From assembly GCA_028671895.1 (NCBI GenBank), contig CM053799.1, positions 51,895,455-51,959,454 of the forward strand: a stretch of DNA of 64,000 bases, given 5' to 3'. A model generated the notes under the pieces. It was not told where the DNA came from. It worked only from the letters and a program-made list of their open reading frames with translations, and searched no databases. Shown piece after piece: positions 1-12,629 of the stretch (positions are counted from its first letter, which is position 1; every line of letters begins with the position of its first letter). Position numbers and translations under genes: made by a program. This stretch comes from Oenanthe sinensis (Eukaryota; Streptophyta; Magnoliopsida; Apiales; Apiaceae).

Positions 1-229
1 AACTGGAAATTGGGTGTTTACCAATTATATCAATCACTTTCTTCGATGTTTCTGTTTCATGTGTTTTAAAATTTCCTAATCATGAACTTGGGAAGTTTAA
101 GTTTGCTTGTATTTTTTCCGTTAGAGGTAGTTATGATTCTTTTTGTACCGAGTCCTTTAATCACCATATCTTGAAGTCTAGCTTTGTTTCCTGACAATTT
201 TTTGTATGTTATATCTAAGTATGCTGCAG

Positions 230-1282
230 TTCATGCAGCTTTTGTTGCTGGTATGTCTTGCATGGATGAGATTGATTTTGGTGCAAAGCTTCTTGCTTCG
301 CTTGCCAGAACTTTGAGGTAAATATTTTCGTATTTTGATGCCAGATGACCATCCATTAGAAAAGGCTGGGTCCCAGAAATTGTCACCAATAATACATGCA
401 GTGACATAGTGTTATGCAACACTGTTAAGAATTGAGCTTATTGCCATCTGTTTTTAGCTTATTAAGCAGCCTATATAAGGCATTTTCAATACTTGTTCGC
501 TTCGTTTTACTTTTTCTCTACTTTTATAGCGTAATTCTAACTGCAGTCCTACTTTGGTACTTTCACTGATTTAATGAATGATTTCATAACCGATTCTGAG
601 CTAATGGTTGACAGAAGTCGATGTGTCTATTATCTTAACAGTTTTATAATGTAAGCTTTTCTACACACTCAGTTATTAGTATTGTTTGCCTGTATTCACT
701 TCTTTGATACTTTCGAAAATTATATGGGTTTATGGATGACGTTATCTTGCAAGTATATTTAATTATATATCTAACTAAAATACAAATTTGGCTTTTACAT
801 CTTGAAATATTATGTGTCACTATGAACTTTTGCTTTGGTGGCATCTGATTTTTGCTAAATGAGAATTTCGCATTCATAACAATTCTCAGTTCTTAACTTT
901 CAAATATTACGTGTCACTATGAACTTTTGCTTTGGTGGCATCTGATTTTTGCTAAATGAGAATTTCGCATTCATAACAATTCTTAGTTCTTAACTTTCGT
1001 TGTTTTGCTGTTTATACTAATTCTTGATACTAGGTAAATTATAGCAATTATTAAAATTTTAAATTTTTAATGTCACAGGCTCCACAAATAGCTAGCTAGT
1101 TGAAATTTATTTGATCTATGTATTTGCATATTCATTATTGAAGAATAGCTTAAAAGAAAAAAATCTTTAGGCAATTTATTTAATTTTTTGAATGGTCTTA
1201 ACTTTCTCATGTATTTTTTCCATGTTCCAACATACTAATCATTATTTCTAGATACGGTTGCCGGTTAGGAACTGTGTTTTGA
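230..1282 (+). CDS. Last two exons of an unidentified host gene (3' part only)
   Basis: Two exons fit together. Exon A (230-317) follows a ...TGCAG acceptor and ends at AG|GTAAAT. Exon B (1252-1282) follows ...TTTCTAG and ends in TGA at 1280-1282. Exon A ends with two bases of a codon that exon B completes as Arg, so the splice is in frame. The resulting C-terminus is about 39 residues, an amphipathic helical stretch (motifs HAAFVAGMSCMDEIDFGAKL and ASLARTLR) and then YGCRLGTVF. The rest of the gene lies to the left of the window. I do not recognise the family. The 934-bp intron holds a 97-bp tandem duplication. The exon structure is an inference from splice consensus and open frame. Confidence 0.5.
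805..998. repeat. Tandem duplication, 2 x 97 bp
   Basis: Positions 805-901 and 902-998 are two adjacent copies of the same 97-bp segment, differing at only a few positions. They lie in the last intron of the host gene at the left edge. Near identity suggests a recent local duplication. Confidence 0.9.
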
Positions 1283-2062
1283 AGAAGTTCTGGCGCATTA
1301 AATTGAAGACTTTAATTTTCAGTAGTCAGTACTTTATTATGTCATGTGCCTTTTGTTTGAAGTTGAATTGAATAGTAATGGACGTGACATTCCGGCCGGC
1401 TGGAGTTAATCAGTGGTTGCAAAGAATATGATGAGTTTAGGCACCCAAGTTCAATTCGTGCCAAGGCTGGAGTTTTTTTGGTTTTATACGCCCCAGTCGT
1501 ACGGGTGTTCTTTTCTTTGATTTTAGGTGAGTAAAAAAAGGACAAAAAATTTACAATTGAATCTTGTACTCTTTTTTAATATGAATATATTAAAATTTGT
1601 TAGTCTATCGAAACTAGTTTTTGATTTATAAAATAATTATTTTAAATAATTTTTGGGACGATTCAACTATACGGATGTTCTTAAATATTGATTTTAGGTG
1701 AGTAAAAAAATAAAACAAAATTTACAATTCAATCTTGTACTCCTTTTTAATATAAATATAATAAAAATGGCTAGTATAAATATTGATTTTAACTCATATA
1801 TATATGTTGAAAGGGTATTTTCGGGCATAAAATTCAATTCCACTAACTCAGTATTTCATTACGAGAGTAGCAATAAAACATTACGGTGGCCGTAATAGTT
1901 TTTTGGTGCGCCACCGCAATGGTTTCAGATCTGTTGGCTGTATAACTCCTGTAGTTCAACTGGGGCTGTGGATTGTGACCATATATATATATAGCACTTT
2001 ACAACTAAGTTTACACAAGGCTCAGCTCAGTAGAGCGGGCATCAATGCTAGTATATAAATAT
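1283..2062. other. 3' flank of left host gene with a diverged tandem pair
   Basis: No coding sequence is supported here. The segment at about 1498-1605 recurs, diverged, at about 1671-1775. Both contain TGATTTTAGGTGAGTAAAAA and then an ACAATT-AATCTTGTACTC block. The start is probably the 3' UTR of the gene ending at 1282. An AT-dinucleotide run occurs at about 1981-1992. Confidence 0.5.
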
Positions 2063-2793
2063 TAGGGGTGAGTATAAATATGTGAAAATCTGGGTATCCT
2101 AATTTCCCAAATTTTAAAAATTAAAAATTTGGATATTCGATCCGGATTTTTTATATAAATTCGGATCCGTATCACAACTTTCATAAAAATCGGATATCCT
2201 GATTCGATCTTGTTTAAATTGTTTTCTTAAAAAATTATTTTTATAATTAACAATAAATGATTATATCAATGAAAAATAATAAAATCTTGCATAAGAAGTT
2301 AGTTTAAAAGTAATCACTAATAAAAATAATTATTTTAAAATATTATAAAATAACATGTTACATTATTAGGTGAAAAAAATTAAAAATATAGTAAACAGAA
2401 GTGTATTTTAATATATATTATTTTATAATTAATTTATGAATTCCAGAGGAAATGCAATGTTAAAATTTTTCGAATTTTATTTAGAAGTACTACTAAAATA
2501 TAATATCTTAGTATTTAAAAATAATATAATCAATTAATATTTCATAAATTTACATAAAATTGATCAAAATATGATAATATAAATTAATTATTTATAAATT
2601 AAACTAAATTCTGAATTATTATAAATTAATAATTCAGATCGGGATAAATTCGATTTCAGATCCAATTTAATTGGATATCCGAATGCCGAATATCCGGTTC
2701 AACCCTATCCGAAACTGAATCATAAATTTAACTATCCGAAAAAACGGATTTCCATAAACCGGACCGACCAGATATCCGATTTTGCTTGACCTG
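2063..2793. mobile_element. Small non-autonomous hAT-like element
   Basis: This 731-bp, very AT-rich non-coding segment begins TAGGGGTGAG and ends with the roughly inverse TTGACCTG. Both ends carry repeated GGATATCCG / CGGATCCG palindromes pointing inward. It is bracketed by a perfect 8-bp direct repeat, ATAAATAT (2055-2062 and 2794-2801), the target-duplication length of hAT elements. The terminal inverted repeats are imperfect and the 8-mer is AT-rich, so the family call is tentative. Confidence 0.5.
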
Positions 2794-2866
2794 ATAAATA
2801 TACACAAACGGGGTCCTCGTCACTGCATCTACACACAAAAGCAATTTGAAAATTTTGGGGGTTGAT

Positions 2867-4378
2867 TGAAGGGTTTCGGGCATGAAAACGCAGCGGAATT
2901 AACGTAAAAACAATAAAAATCGAAACCCCATCGCAGGATCCATGTATAACGTTGGATGATTATGGAGAATAAGATGTGTACCTTATTAAAGCTTTCCTAT
3001 GGATGATTATAGAGGTCCAGAAGCGATTGAATCACAGTAGTCCCTTCTTCAAGAACTGCTCTCTAATGGTATCCACACGAACGTCGTATCGTCTAACGAT
3101 CACCGGAGTAAGGTACTAGCCTGTTTCTGCCTCTTTGTCTCTCTCTTTCTCTAGCCTCTCAAAACGTAGAGTTGCTAGGGTTTTTCTTAAAAACGAAATT
3201 CTGGAAACTTCACCCTAAACTATACATCCTTATGTATATATAGGGGAGAGAGAGACTTTGGCCAAAACCCTAATCTGATTGGACCTTTTAAAAAACCCAT
3301 TCAGATTTCGGATTTATATTATTATTAAATTTGAATTCTAATATGTATATAATTAATCAAGTCTCACTTAATTAATTAAATAAATAAATTCTAATAATAA
3401 TAATTATTAAATTCGAATTCTAATATGTATATCATTAATCAAGTCTCACTTAATTAATTAAATAAATAAATTCGAATAATAATAATAATAGTATTTAAAT
3501 TCATAATTTAAATAACACTCCGTTTGAACGTTCTTTGTGTGTGACCCTTTAGGTTATTATTACGTTGACAATAATTTTATTTTCTAATAATAAAATTATA
3601 AACAATGAGCGGCATCTAGTAATGCATCATTGCTACCCAAGTATTAATAATAATTGGTGATTCAATTAAACCTTTCGTGAATAATGTACAATGTAATATA
3701 ATCCCTTTAACCTTATATTATAGATCAAACTCGAGGCATGTGTTGTGTCATCCTCTTCAACGTTTAATCCGGGTTTCCTTGATCAATGAGTAGACTATTA
3801 ATCAAATCAACATTTGAGCATGACCATGCATTTTATAGTCTCACTCACTCAAGAGGCCAATAATATCACTCCTAAAATAGGAGGGTTAAATCCTATATCT
3901 ATCATTCATATTTCTCATACGATTCATAGCATACCCAATGTCCACCTTTATCATTACCCAGTTAAAGGTAACTTTGAGTGTAATCAAAGTATATTAATTC
4001 TCGTATAGAAATATAATGATTTCAAGTCAAAGGATCATTACATCATTATCACAGTGAGTATTTCTTATGACACTTATTAACATGTAGATTCTCATAGCGG
4101 GTCTGTCCAGTGCCATGTATTGAGACATGCACTTATGTTCTTGACTTTAGTATCACCATACCTATGACCAATGAGATGTGGTCATCTGTCAACAAACATA
4201 CTAGTCTTATTGCATTATTATTGTCCTTAAATAATAATACTCGACTAGGGACTTTTGTCCTTATAACGCAGTAAATAGAGACATAATAAATATTAATTAA
4301 ATAATCTAATAAAACATAATCTTTAATTGTTTTCAATAAAACATTAAAAGTATTGTCTCTAGGACACCAATACTAACA
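2867..4378 (-). repeat. Copia LTR 1 (3' LTR of the fuller unit)
   Basis: This 1512-bp LTR reads TGTTAG... on the minus strand. It abuts a polypurine tract (minus-strand CAAGTGGGAGAT, just right of 4378). It contains about two copies of a ~75-bp AT-rich tandem repeat (about 3325-3490) built round AATTCGAATTCTAATATG and AATCAAGTCTCACTTAATTA. Confidence 0.9.
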
Positions 4379-4429
4379 ATCTCCCACTTGTATTAGAGCC
4401 AATCTCTCATGTATCTAATACCCATGGAA

Positions 4430-7400
4430 CTAGTATGACCAATGCTTCTGCTGCGACAAAGCCTTGGTCAGTGGATATGCAATGTTATCATTTGTATGCA
4501 CTTTACATATATGTATATCTCCTTGATCATTAATCTCATTAATTAGGTGATATCTCCTAAGTACATCCCCAAACAGCCTCCTTGGCTGTTCGCAAGCATC
4601 AATATACTTAGGCTCTATTGTAGAATCTAACAACTGTCTCTGCTGTGAACCATTCCAGCATACAACATCTCCATTTAGACAAAATACAAAACCAGACTGA
4701 GAGATCGAATCATCCTTGTCTGTTTGGAAATTAGTGTCAGTGTAACCTTTTAATCCAGCTTTTCTTCTCCTCCATATACCAAGACTTAACATCCTGTAAA
4801 GAAGGAATGTCATTCCCTATTAATAATATGTCATCAACATATAGCACTAGGAATGCCACATTGCTCCCACTACCCTTCTTGTAAACACATGGTTCATCTT
4901 CGTTTTGAATAAACCCAAACTCTTTGATGGTTTCATCAAAACGAATGTTCCATCTCCTCGAGGCTTGTTTCAATCCATAAATGGATCGACGCAACTTACA
5001 TACCTTTCCAACATCCTTTGGATCAACAAAACCTTCAGGCTGTGTCATATACACATCCACCTCTTCTTCAGGGCTCCCATTTAAGAAAGCGGTTTTGACA
5101 TCCATCTGTCAGATTTCATAATCATAGTAAGCAGCTATAGCAAGCAAAATCTTGATGGACTTGACCATAGCCACTGGTGAAAAAGTCTCATCATAGTCAA
5201 TACCATGAATTTGCTTGAAACCTTTTGCCACCAATCGTGCCTTATAGGTCTGTACATTACCATCCATTTTGGTCTTCTTCTTGAAAACCCACTTGCACCC
5301 TATAGGTTTTGCCCCTTCAGGTGGATCAACCAAAGTCCATACTTGATTAGTATACATGGATTCCATCTCAGATTTCATGGCATCTAGCCATCTCTTGGAT
5401 TCTGGAGTGTTCATAGCGTCTTGGTAGGTGAGAGGCTCATCTTCATCGATAAGCATCACATCACCATCTTGAGTTAAGAGAAATCCATAATATCTCTCAG
5501 GCTCATGGCGAATCCTACTAGACCTACGAACAACCTATGTTTCTTGAGCAGTGTTGTGTTCTTGTACATCCTGCTCAAGTTCCTCCATTGGTTCAGTGTT
5601 ATCTTGTGGGCCTCGAACTTCATCGAGATCTATTATCCTCCCACTGTTTTTCTTCGAAAACATTTCTCTTTCAAGAAAAACTGCAGTTCGAGCAACAAAC
5701 ACTTTGTTCTCGGAAGGATTATAGAATGAATAACCCTTTATTTCAATTGGGTATCCCACAAAGTTACATTTGTCTGATTTAGGTCCTAGCTTGTCAGAAG
5801 TTAAACGTTTCACAAACGCTTCACATCCCCATATATTCATAAATGACATGCTATGACATTTCTCAGTTCATATCTCATATGGAGTCTTCTGAACCGTTTT
5901 AGTAGGAACTCGGTTAAGTATATAAGCAGCCGTCTCCAGGGCTTAGCCCCAGAAACTAATTGGAAGATCTGCATGACTCATCATCGATCGCACCATGTCC
6001 AACATGGTACGATTTCTCCTCTCGGAAACTCCATTCCATTGTGGTGTTCCGGGAGGAGTGAGTTGTGATACGATACCACACTCGTTTAAGAAACTCTTAA
6101 ATTCATGGCTTAGGTATTCTCCCCCACGATCAGATCGTAGAGTCTTAATACTTCCGCTAATCTGCTTTTCTACTTCAACTTTGTATTCTTTGAACTTTTC
6201 GAAAGAATCGGATTTGTTCTTCATAAGATACACATATCCATATCTACTAAAATCATCAGTAAACGTGATAAAGTAGTAAAAGCCACCTCTTGCCATAGTA
6301 CGCATAGGACCACATACATCACTATGTATTAGTTCTAATCGTTCAGTGGCCCTTTCACCTTGTTTAGTAAAAGGAGCTTTAGTCATTTTTCCAATGAGAC
6401 AGGGTTCACATGCTTCGTATGATTCAAAATCAAACTTATCCAAGTATCCATCTTTATGTAACTTGAAAATGCGCTTCTCATTTATATGGCCTAAACGACA
6501 GTGCTAAAAGTATGTTTGATTTGAGTCATTAGTCTTAAGACGTTTGTTATTCACATTATAGATAGGAGTGTCTAAATTAAGAACATATAAACCGTTAAAC
6601 AAACGTGCAACCCCATAGGTAACATTATTCAAAGAAAAGGAACAACATTTGTTCTGAATTGAAAAAGCAAAACCTTTCTTGTCCAAACAAGAAACCGAAA
6701 TAATGTTTCTGCAAATTGCAGGCACGTAAAAACAGTTCTCAAGTTCTAAAATAAGCCCAGTGGGTAATGATAAATAATAAGTCCCTACAGCCAAAGCAGC
6801 AACCTTTGCTCCATTGCCAACTCGTAGGTCGACCTCTCCTTTAGCCAATGTCCTACTCCTTTGTAGTTCCTTCACATTTATACAAATGTGAGAACCACAT
6901 CCAGTATCTAATACCCATGATGTAGAAGTAGACAAATTGACCTCTATAACATAAATACCTGAATCAGAAGCTTGACCAGCCTTCTTCTTCTTCAGATCCT
7001 CCAAATAAGCATGACAATTTCTCTTCCAATGACCTGGTTTACCACAGTAGTGACAATCACCCTTTGTAACAGCACCTTTAGGCTTTAAAGCCTGTTTGGG
7101 ATTAGCCTTTGGCTTGGGAGCAGAATCAGATCCAATCTTCTTCCTTCCCGTCCATTTACCATTCCCTTTAGCCTTACCCTTTTTGTTCACCATCAATATG
7201 GGAGCAGGTTCGGCCTTTTTCATGTTGGTTTCAGCAGTTCGTAACATAGCCAACAATTCAGTAGGTGTTTTGTCTATCTCATTCATATTGTAGTTCATAA
7301 CAAAATGAGTATAGTTGCTATTCAAAGATTACAAATTAAGTCAATCTGAGCTTCCGGACCAATCGGGAAACCCAAAGTATCAAGATACTCAATATAACCT

Positions 7401-7819
7401 ATCATCTTTAGAACATGTGGTTGAACAAGTTCACGCTCTCCTTGCTTGCAAGCGTATAGTGTTTTGCTTGTGTCGAACCTTTCTTGATGAGCCTGTCCTT
7501 CAAACATCCTTTGAAGGTGTTCAATCATCTTATAAGCATCCATATGCTCATGTTGTTTTTGAAGTTCAGCACTCATGGTTGCTAGCATGAGACATGTAAC
7601 ATCATTCGCATCATCAATATGCTTCTAATAAGCATTTTGCTGAACGCGAGTTGCATTCTCAGCAGGAGGAGCAGGTGAAGGAATTTCAATGACGTGGAGC
7701 TTTCACTCCTGCCTAAGGACAATCCTCAAATTCCTATACCAATCAAGGAAGTTGGTTCCTGTCAGCTTGTCCTTCTCAAGGGTTGCTCTCACAGAGAAGT
7801 TATTTGTGTTGTTTGCCAT
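4430..7819 (-). pseudogene. Ty1/copia gag-pol polyprotein, degenerate
   Basis: Read right to left. Gag starts at an ATG at 7819. A CCHC zinc knuckle (CHYCGKPGHWKRNC) lies near 7040. An aspartic protease with DTGCGSH lies near 6900. The integrase (about 6480-5540) shows CEPCLIGK, LIHSDVCGP and FTDDFSRYGY. Reverse transcriptase (about 5460-4800) has KARLVAKGF and the catalytic YVDD. An RNase H remnant has GYTDTNFQTDKDD. From about 7325 to 4737 one frame is used, with several in-frame stops; frame changes near 7322 and 4800 break both ends. The stretch normally found between the YVDD region and RNase H is missing, joining DVKSW directly to the YGGEE-type segment. The gene order is Ty1/copia. The protein is not functional as read. 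Confidence 0.92.
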
Positions 7820-9643
7820 TAAATATCTACTATGTTTAAAATGCATATTAGTTAGTTTACAGAAGTTTAATTATGTTCAAGTGATTATTATATACATTCA
7901 TAATATATATCTCCCACTATTTTTATCAAATCAATAGCCCTTACTATTAATTTGGAAAGTATATCCCATAATTCTTTCTAGTGAGCCAAGATCCATATTT
8001 CGTCATGTCTTAAGTCAACCACTGGAAGTCCTTAAAAAATGATTATTTAGGTAGACAACAGTTGTCAATTATATCATATATAATTCTTGGATAGTTTGGT
8101 GAACAACGATTGATCTTATCTATCTAATAGACTTTTAACCAAACTCTATGCTTCTAAGTTCATAATGGTTGAATATAACCGTTTATTTTCACCTTATTAT
8201 GACGACTCAGTTAAGTTATACCCAATGATACAACGGCCGAATATAACCGTTTATATTCGTCGCATCTCACCACGATAGATAGGAGTCCCCTGCCACTGAC
8301 AGTCTTTCCCCTAATCGATCTAGGATTCGATGAGTGTTCATTCATTGGAAAGCATCCGATTAAAACTTAATATTTTGTTAAGGGGTTTAGAAAATTTACG
8401 ACGATCATGATCACATCATGAAGAGATCCTCAATTTTTCCTTGAACCAAATATTTCAAATTGACATCTTAAATTATTCATTTCCCAGGTAGATTGAGGAT
8501 ACTAGTGGTCATACTTAAAACCCATCAGCCTTACGAATACGCATATCCGCTTTTGTCAGAAAATCCCAGTTATAGATATCAAAAATTCATATTCAATTCC
8601 TTGTTTTAAAAATCCATATTTCATAAACACAAGAATCTCATGATCGTTTGTTAATTTTAAAATCTTAAATCGTTACAGATTTTATCTTGAGTCATTACAG
8701 ATTTTATCTTGAAACAAGCATGACATGGGTGTCGTATCTAATACATACATCATTCCAACGCATACATATCTACACATGCATTCATATACATATATGTACA
8801 GTGCGTAAATTAAACGTGTTTGGTTATGGCCCCATCCTATGCGATATTTCCAAGCTAATGGAAATATCAAGGTCAATCTATGGTGGTTTCAAATACTACA
8901 CTATTACATGTCTTTATCTTCTTCATTGCTCCATCATCTGGATTGTCTCCTAGCTTCCTTGCTTCCAAGACTCCATTGAACAATTACATTGAATAATAAA
9001 TAAATATATTCTAATGAAATTACAAGAAGAACTCGAGTTACATTCGAGATTAACAATTACAATGAATAAACGACATGCAAGTCGTATTTAAAAACCAAAA
9101 CCATAAATTAAAACCACTATCATATGGGTCTTTAGGCCATAACCATCCACCATGCTATCACATAACACATGTAATATATCTCAGATTATATAAACATATC
9201 ATATAATCATATATAACAAATTTCGAAATTTCAGAAAATCAAATAAATTTCAGAAAATAATAAATCACCGTTTTGGGGCCTGTAACGACATCGAATGGCT
9301 TACAGACGCCAAGCTGACTATGTCAGTATTGCTCAGTGACACGATTCCAGTCAGAAAACACATATCGTTTGCAAAAATAGGACACTGGACACAGATTTCA
9401 GAAAATCTACAGAAGCCGTTTCAGAATTCGTATCGAATACGATTCCCATAACAAGAACAATAATGTATCATATACATACAGCAATACACACAATCATCCC
9501 ATGATTATATAACACATGAATATCATATATTCAAAATCATATAAAACATACTTATCAATATATAGCCATGGCATATCATATACATGTTTACATACATCGG
9601 AAAACTGTTAAACACATAACCAAATCATCCCATTATACACGTA
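7820..9643 (-). other. Copia 5' leader, non-coding
   Basis: This is the untranslated region between the primer-binding site and the gag ATG, about 1.8 kb. It is unusually long for copia, AT-rich, and without an ORF I would believe. Short open frames on both strands near 8682-8953 have no family signature. Confidence 0.55.
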
Positions 9644-9655
9644 GCTCTGATGCCA
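9644..9655 (-). promoter_or_regulatory. Copia primer-binding site
   Basis: The minus strand reads TGGCATCAGAGC one nucleotide inside the LTR edge. This is complementary to the 3' end region of initiator tRNA-Met, with one change from the common TGGTATCAGAGC. It fixes the 5' LTR end at 9657. Confidence 0.85.
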
Positions 9656-9656
9656 T

Positions 9657-11253
9657 TGAAGGGTTTCGGGCATGAAAACGCAGCGGAATTAACGTAAAAA
9701 CAATAAAAATCGAAACTCCATCGCAGGATCCATGTATAACGTTGGATGATTATGGAGAATAAGATGTGTACCTTATTAAAGCTTTCCTATGGATGATTAT
9801 AGAGGTCCAGAAGCGATGAATCACAGTAGTCCCTTCTTCAAGAACTGCTCTCTAATGGTATCCACACGAACGTCGTATCGTCTAACGATCACCGGAGTTA
9901 GGTACGTACTAGCCTGTTTCTGCCTCTTTGTCTCTCTCTTTCTCTAGCCTCTCAAAACGTAGAGTTGCTAGGGTTTTTCTTAAAAACGAAATTCTAGAAA
10001 CTTCACCCTAAACTATACATCCTTATGTATATATAGGGGAGAGAGAGACTTGGGCCAAAACCCTAATCTGATTGGACCTTTTAAAAAACCCATTCAGATT
10101 TCGGATTTATATTATTATTAAATTCGAATTCTAATATGCATATAATTAATCAAGTCTCACTTAATTAATTAAATAAATAAATTTGAATAATAATAATTAT
10201 TAAATTCGAATTCTAATATGTATATAATTAATCAAGTCTCACTTAATTAATTAAATAAATAAATTCTAATAATAATAATTATTAAATTCGAATTCTAATA
10301 TGTATATAATTAATCAAGTCTCACTTAATTAATTAAATAAATAAATTCGAATAATAATAATAATAGTATTTAAATTCATAATTTAAATAACACTCCGTTT
10401 AAACGTTCTTTGTGTGTGACCCTTTAGGTTATTATTACGTTGACAATAATTTTATTTTCTAATAATAAAATTATAAACAATGAGCGACATTTAGTAATAC
10501 ATCATTGCTACCCAAGTAATAATAATAATTGGTGATTCAATTAAACCTTTCGTGAATAATGTACAATGTAATATAATCCTTTTAACCTTATATTATAGAT
10601 CAAACTCGAGGCATGTGTTGTGTCATCCTCTTCAACGTTTAATCCGGGTTTCCTTGATCAATGAGTAGACTATTAATCAAATCAACATTTGAGCATGACC
10701 ATGCATTTTATAGTCTCACTCACTCAAGAGGCCAATAATATCACTCCTAAAATAGGAGGGTTAAATCCTATATCTATCATTCATATTTCTCATACGATTC
10801 ATAGCATACCCAATATCCACTTTTATCATTACCCGGTTAAAGGTAACTTTGAGTGTAATCAAAGTATATTAATTCTCGTATAGAAATATAATGATTTCAA
10901 GTCAAAGGATCATTACATCATTATCACAGTGAGTATTTCTTATGATACTTATTAACATGTAGATTCTCACAGCGGGTCTGTCCAGTGCCATGTATTGAGA
11001 CATGCACTTATGTTCTTGACTTTAGTATCACCATACCTATGACCAATGAGATGTGGTCATCTGTCAACAAACATACTAGTCTTATTGCATTATTATTGTC
11101 CTTAAATAATAATACTCGACTAGGGACTTTTATCCTTATAACGCAGTAAATAGAGACATAATAAATATTAATTAAATAATCTAATAAAACATAATCCTTA
11201 ATTGTTTTCAATAAAACATTAAAAGTATTGCCTCTAGGACACCAATACTAACA
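9657..11253 (-). repeat. Copia LTR 2 (shared middle LTR)
   Basis: This 1597-bp LTR is nearly identical to LTR 1. The length difference is mostly one extra ~75-bp tandem unit, giving three units at about 10,119-10,375 against two in LTR 1. It serves as 5' LTR of the fuller unit and as 3' LTR of the truncated unit. Confidence 0.9.
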
Positions 11254-12020
11254 ATCTCCCACTTGTATTAGAGCCAATCTCTCATGTATCTAATACCCAT
11301 GGAACTAGTATGACCAATGCTTCTGCTGCGACAAAGCCTTGGTCAGTGGATATGCAATGTTATCATTTGTATGCACTTTACATATATGTATATCTCCTTG
11401 ATCATTAATCTCATTAATTAGGTGATATCTCCTAAGTACATCCACAAACAGCCTCCTTGGCTGTTCGCAAGCATCAATATACTTAGGCTCTATTGTAGAA
11501 TCTAACAACTGTCTCTGCTGTGAACCATTCCAGCATACAACATCTCCATTTAGACAAAATACAAAACCAGACTGAGAGATCGAATCATCCTTGTCTGTTT
11601 GGAAATTAGTGTCGGTGTAACCTTTTACATCCAGCTTTTCTTCTCCTCCATATACCAAGACTTAACATCCTGTAAAGAAGGAATGTCATTCCCTATTAAT
11701 AATATGTCATCAACATATAGCACTAAGAATGCCACATTGCTCCCACTACCCTTCTTGTAAACACATGGTTCATCTTCGTTTTGAATAAACCCAAACTCTT
11801 TGATGGTTTCATCAAAACGAATGTTCCATATCCTCGAGGCTTGTTTCAATCCATAAATGGATCGACGCAACTTACATACCTTTCCAACATCCTTTGGATC
11901 AACAAAACCTTCAGGCTGTGTCATATACACATCCACCTCTTCTTCAAGGCTCCCATTTAAGAAAGCGGTTTTGACATCCATCTGTCAGATTTCATAATCA
12001 TAGTAAGCAGCTATAGCAAG
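11254..12020 (-). pseudogene. Second, truncated copy of copia RT/RNase H
   Basis: It parallels 4379-5139 almost base for base: polypurine tract, RNase H remnant (11305-11658), RT end with YVDD (11625-11981). It has the same internal deletion joining DVKSW to the RNase H segment. It stops abruptly at about 12,020, where an 8-nt filler (GTAAATCC) leads into an LTR fragment. Nothing upstream of RT remains. Confidence 0.9.
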
Positions 12021-12028
12021 GTAAATCC

Positions 12029-12624
12029 TAGGAGGGTTAAATCCTATATCTATCATTCATATTTCTCATACGATTCATAGCATACCCAATGTCCACCTTT
12101 ATCATTACCCAGTTAAAGGTAACTTTGAGTGTAATCAAAGTATATTAATTCTCGTATAGAAATATAATGATTTCAAGTCAAAGGATCATTACATCATTAT
12201 CACAGTGAGTATTTCTTATGACACTTATTAACATGTAGATTCTCATAGCGGATCTGTCCAGTGCCATGTATTGAGACATGCACTTATGTTCTTGACTTTA
12301 GTATCACCATACCTATGACCAATGAGATGCGGTCATCTGTCAACAAACATACTAGTCTTATTGCATTATTATTGTCCTTAAATAATAATACTCGACTAGG
12401 GACTTTTAGGAATATAATACTGTTCATATAATCTCATTTTTAAGTCACATACTTAAAGATATATAATTCGCATTAATATTCCAAGGACATTTATTATGCT
12501 TTCAATTTATAACGCAGTAAATAAAGATATAATAAATATTAATTAAATAATCTAATAAAACATAATCCTTAATTGTTTTCAATAAAACATTAAAAGTATT
12601 GTCTCTAGGACACCAATACTAACA
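12029..12624 (-). repeat. Truncated copia LTR 3 with ~100-bp insertion
   Basis: It matches the LTR portion corresponding to about 3880-4378 of LTR 1 and ends in the same CCAATACTAACA. It differs by an extra ~100 bp at about 12,408-12,510 (GGAATATAATACTG... to ...CTTTCAATTT) between GACTTTT and TATAACGCAG. That extra block is absent from LTR 1 and LTR 2. Confidence 0.85.
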
Positions 12625-12629
12625 GATTG

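Larger units (their letters stand above)
2867..12624 (-). mobile_element. Ty1/copia complex: LTR-internal-LTR-partial internal-truncated LTR
   Basis: Three LTR sequences in the same orientation alternate with two internal regions: LTR 2867-4378, internal 4379-9656, LTR 9657-11253, partial internal 11254-12020, LTR fragment 12029-12624. Reading is on the minus strand. The outer edges share GATTG (2864-2868 and 12625-12629), a possible 5-bp target duplication that overlaps the LTR's first two bases, so the left boundary is uncertain by 2 nt. If real, the array arose from one insertion followed by unequal recombination and then a deletion joining RT to the middle of an LTR at about 12,020. Confidence 0.85.

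Noticed and set aside
231..422. Minus-strand 63-codon frame
   Set aside because: It is antisense to a good plus-strand exon (230-317) and has no family signature.
3814..4008. Paired 64-codon frames at 3,814 and 10,689, and minus frames at 4,133 and 11,008
   Set aside because: They lie inside the copia LTRs and are duplicated only because the LTR is; no protein motif.
8682..8953. Overlapping frames on both strands in the copia leader
   Set aside because: Low-complexity, no motif, within untranslated leader.
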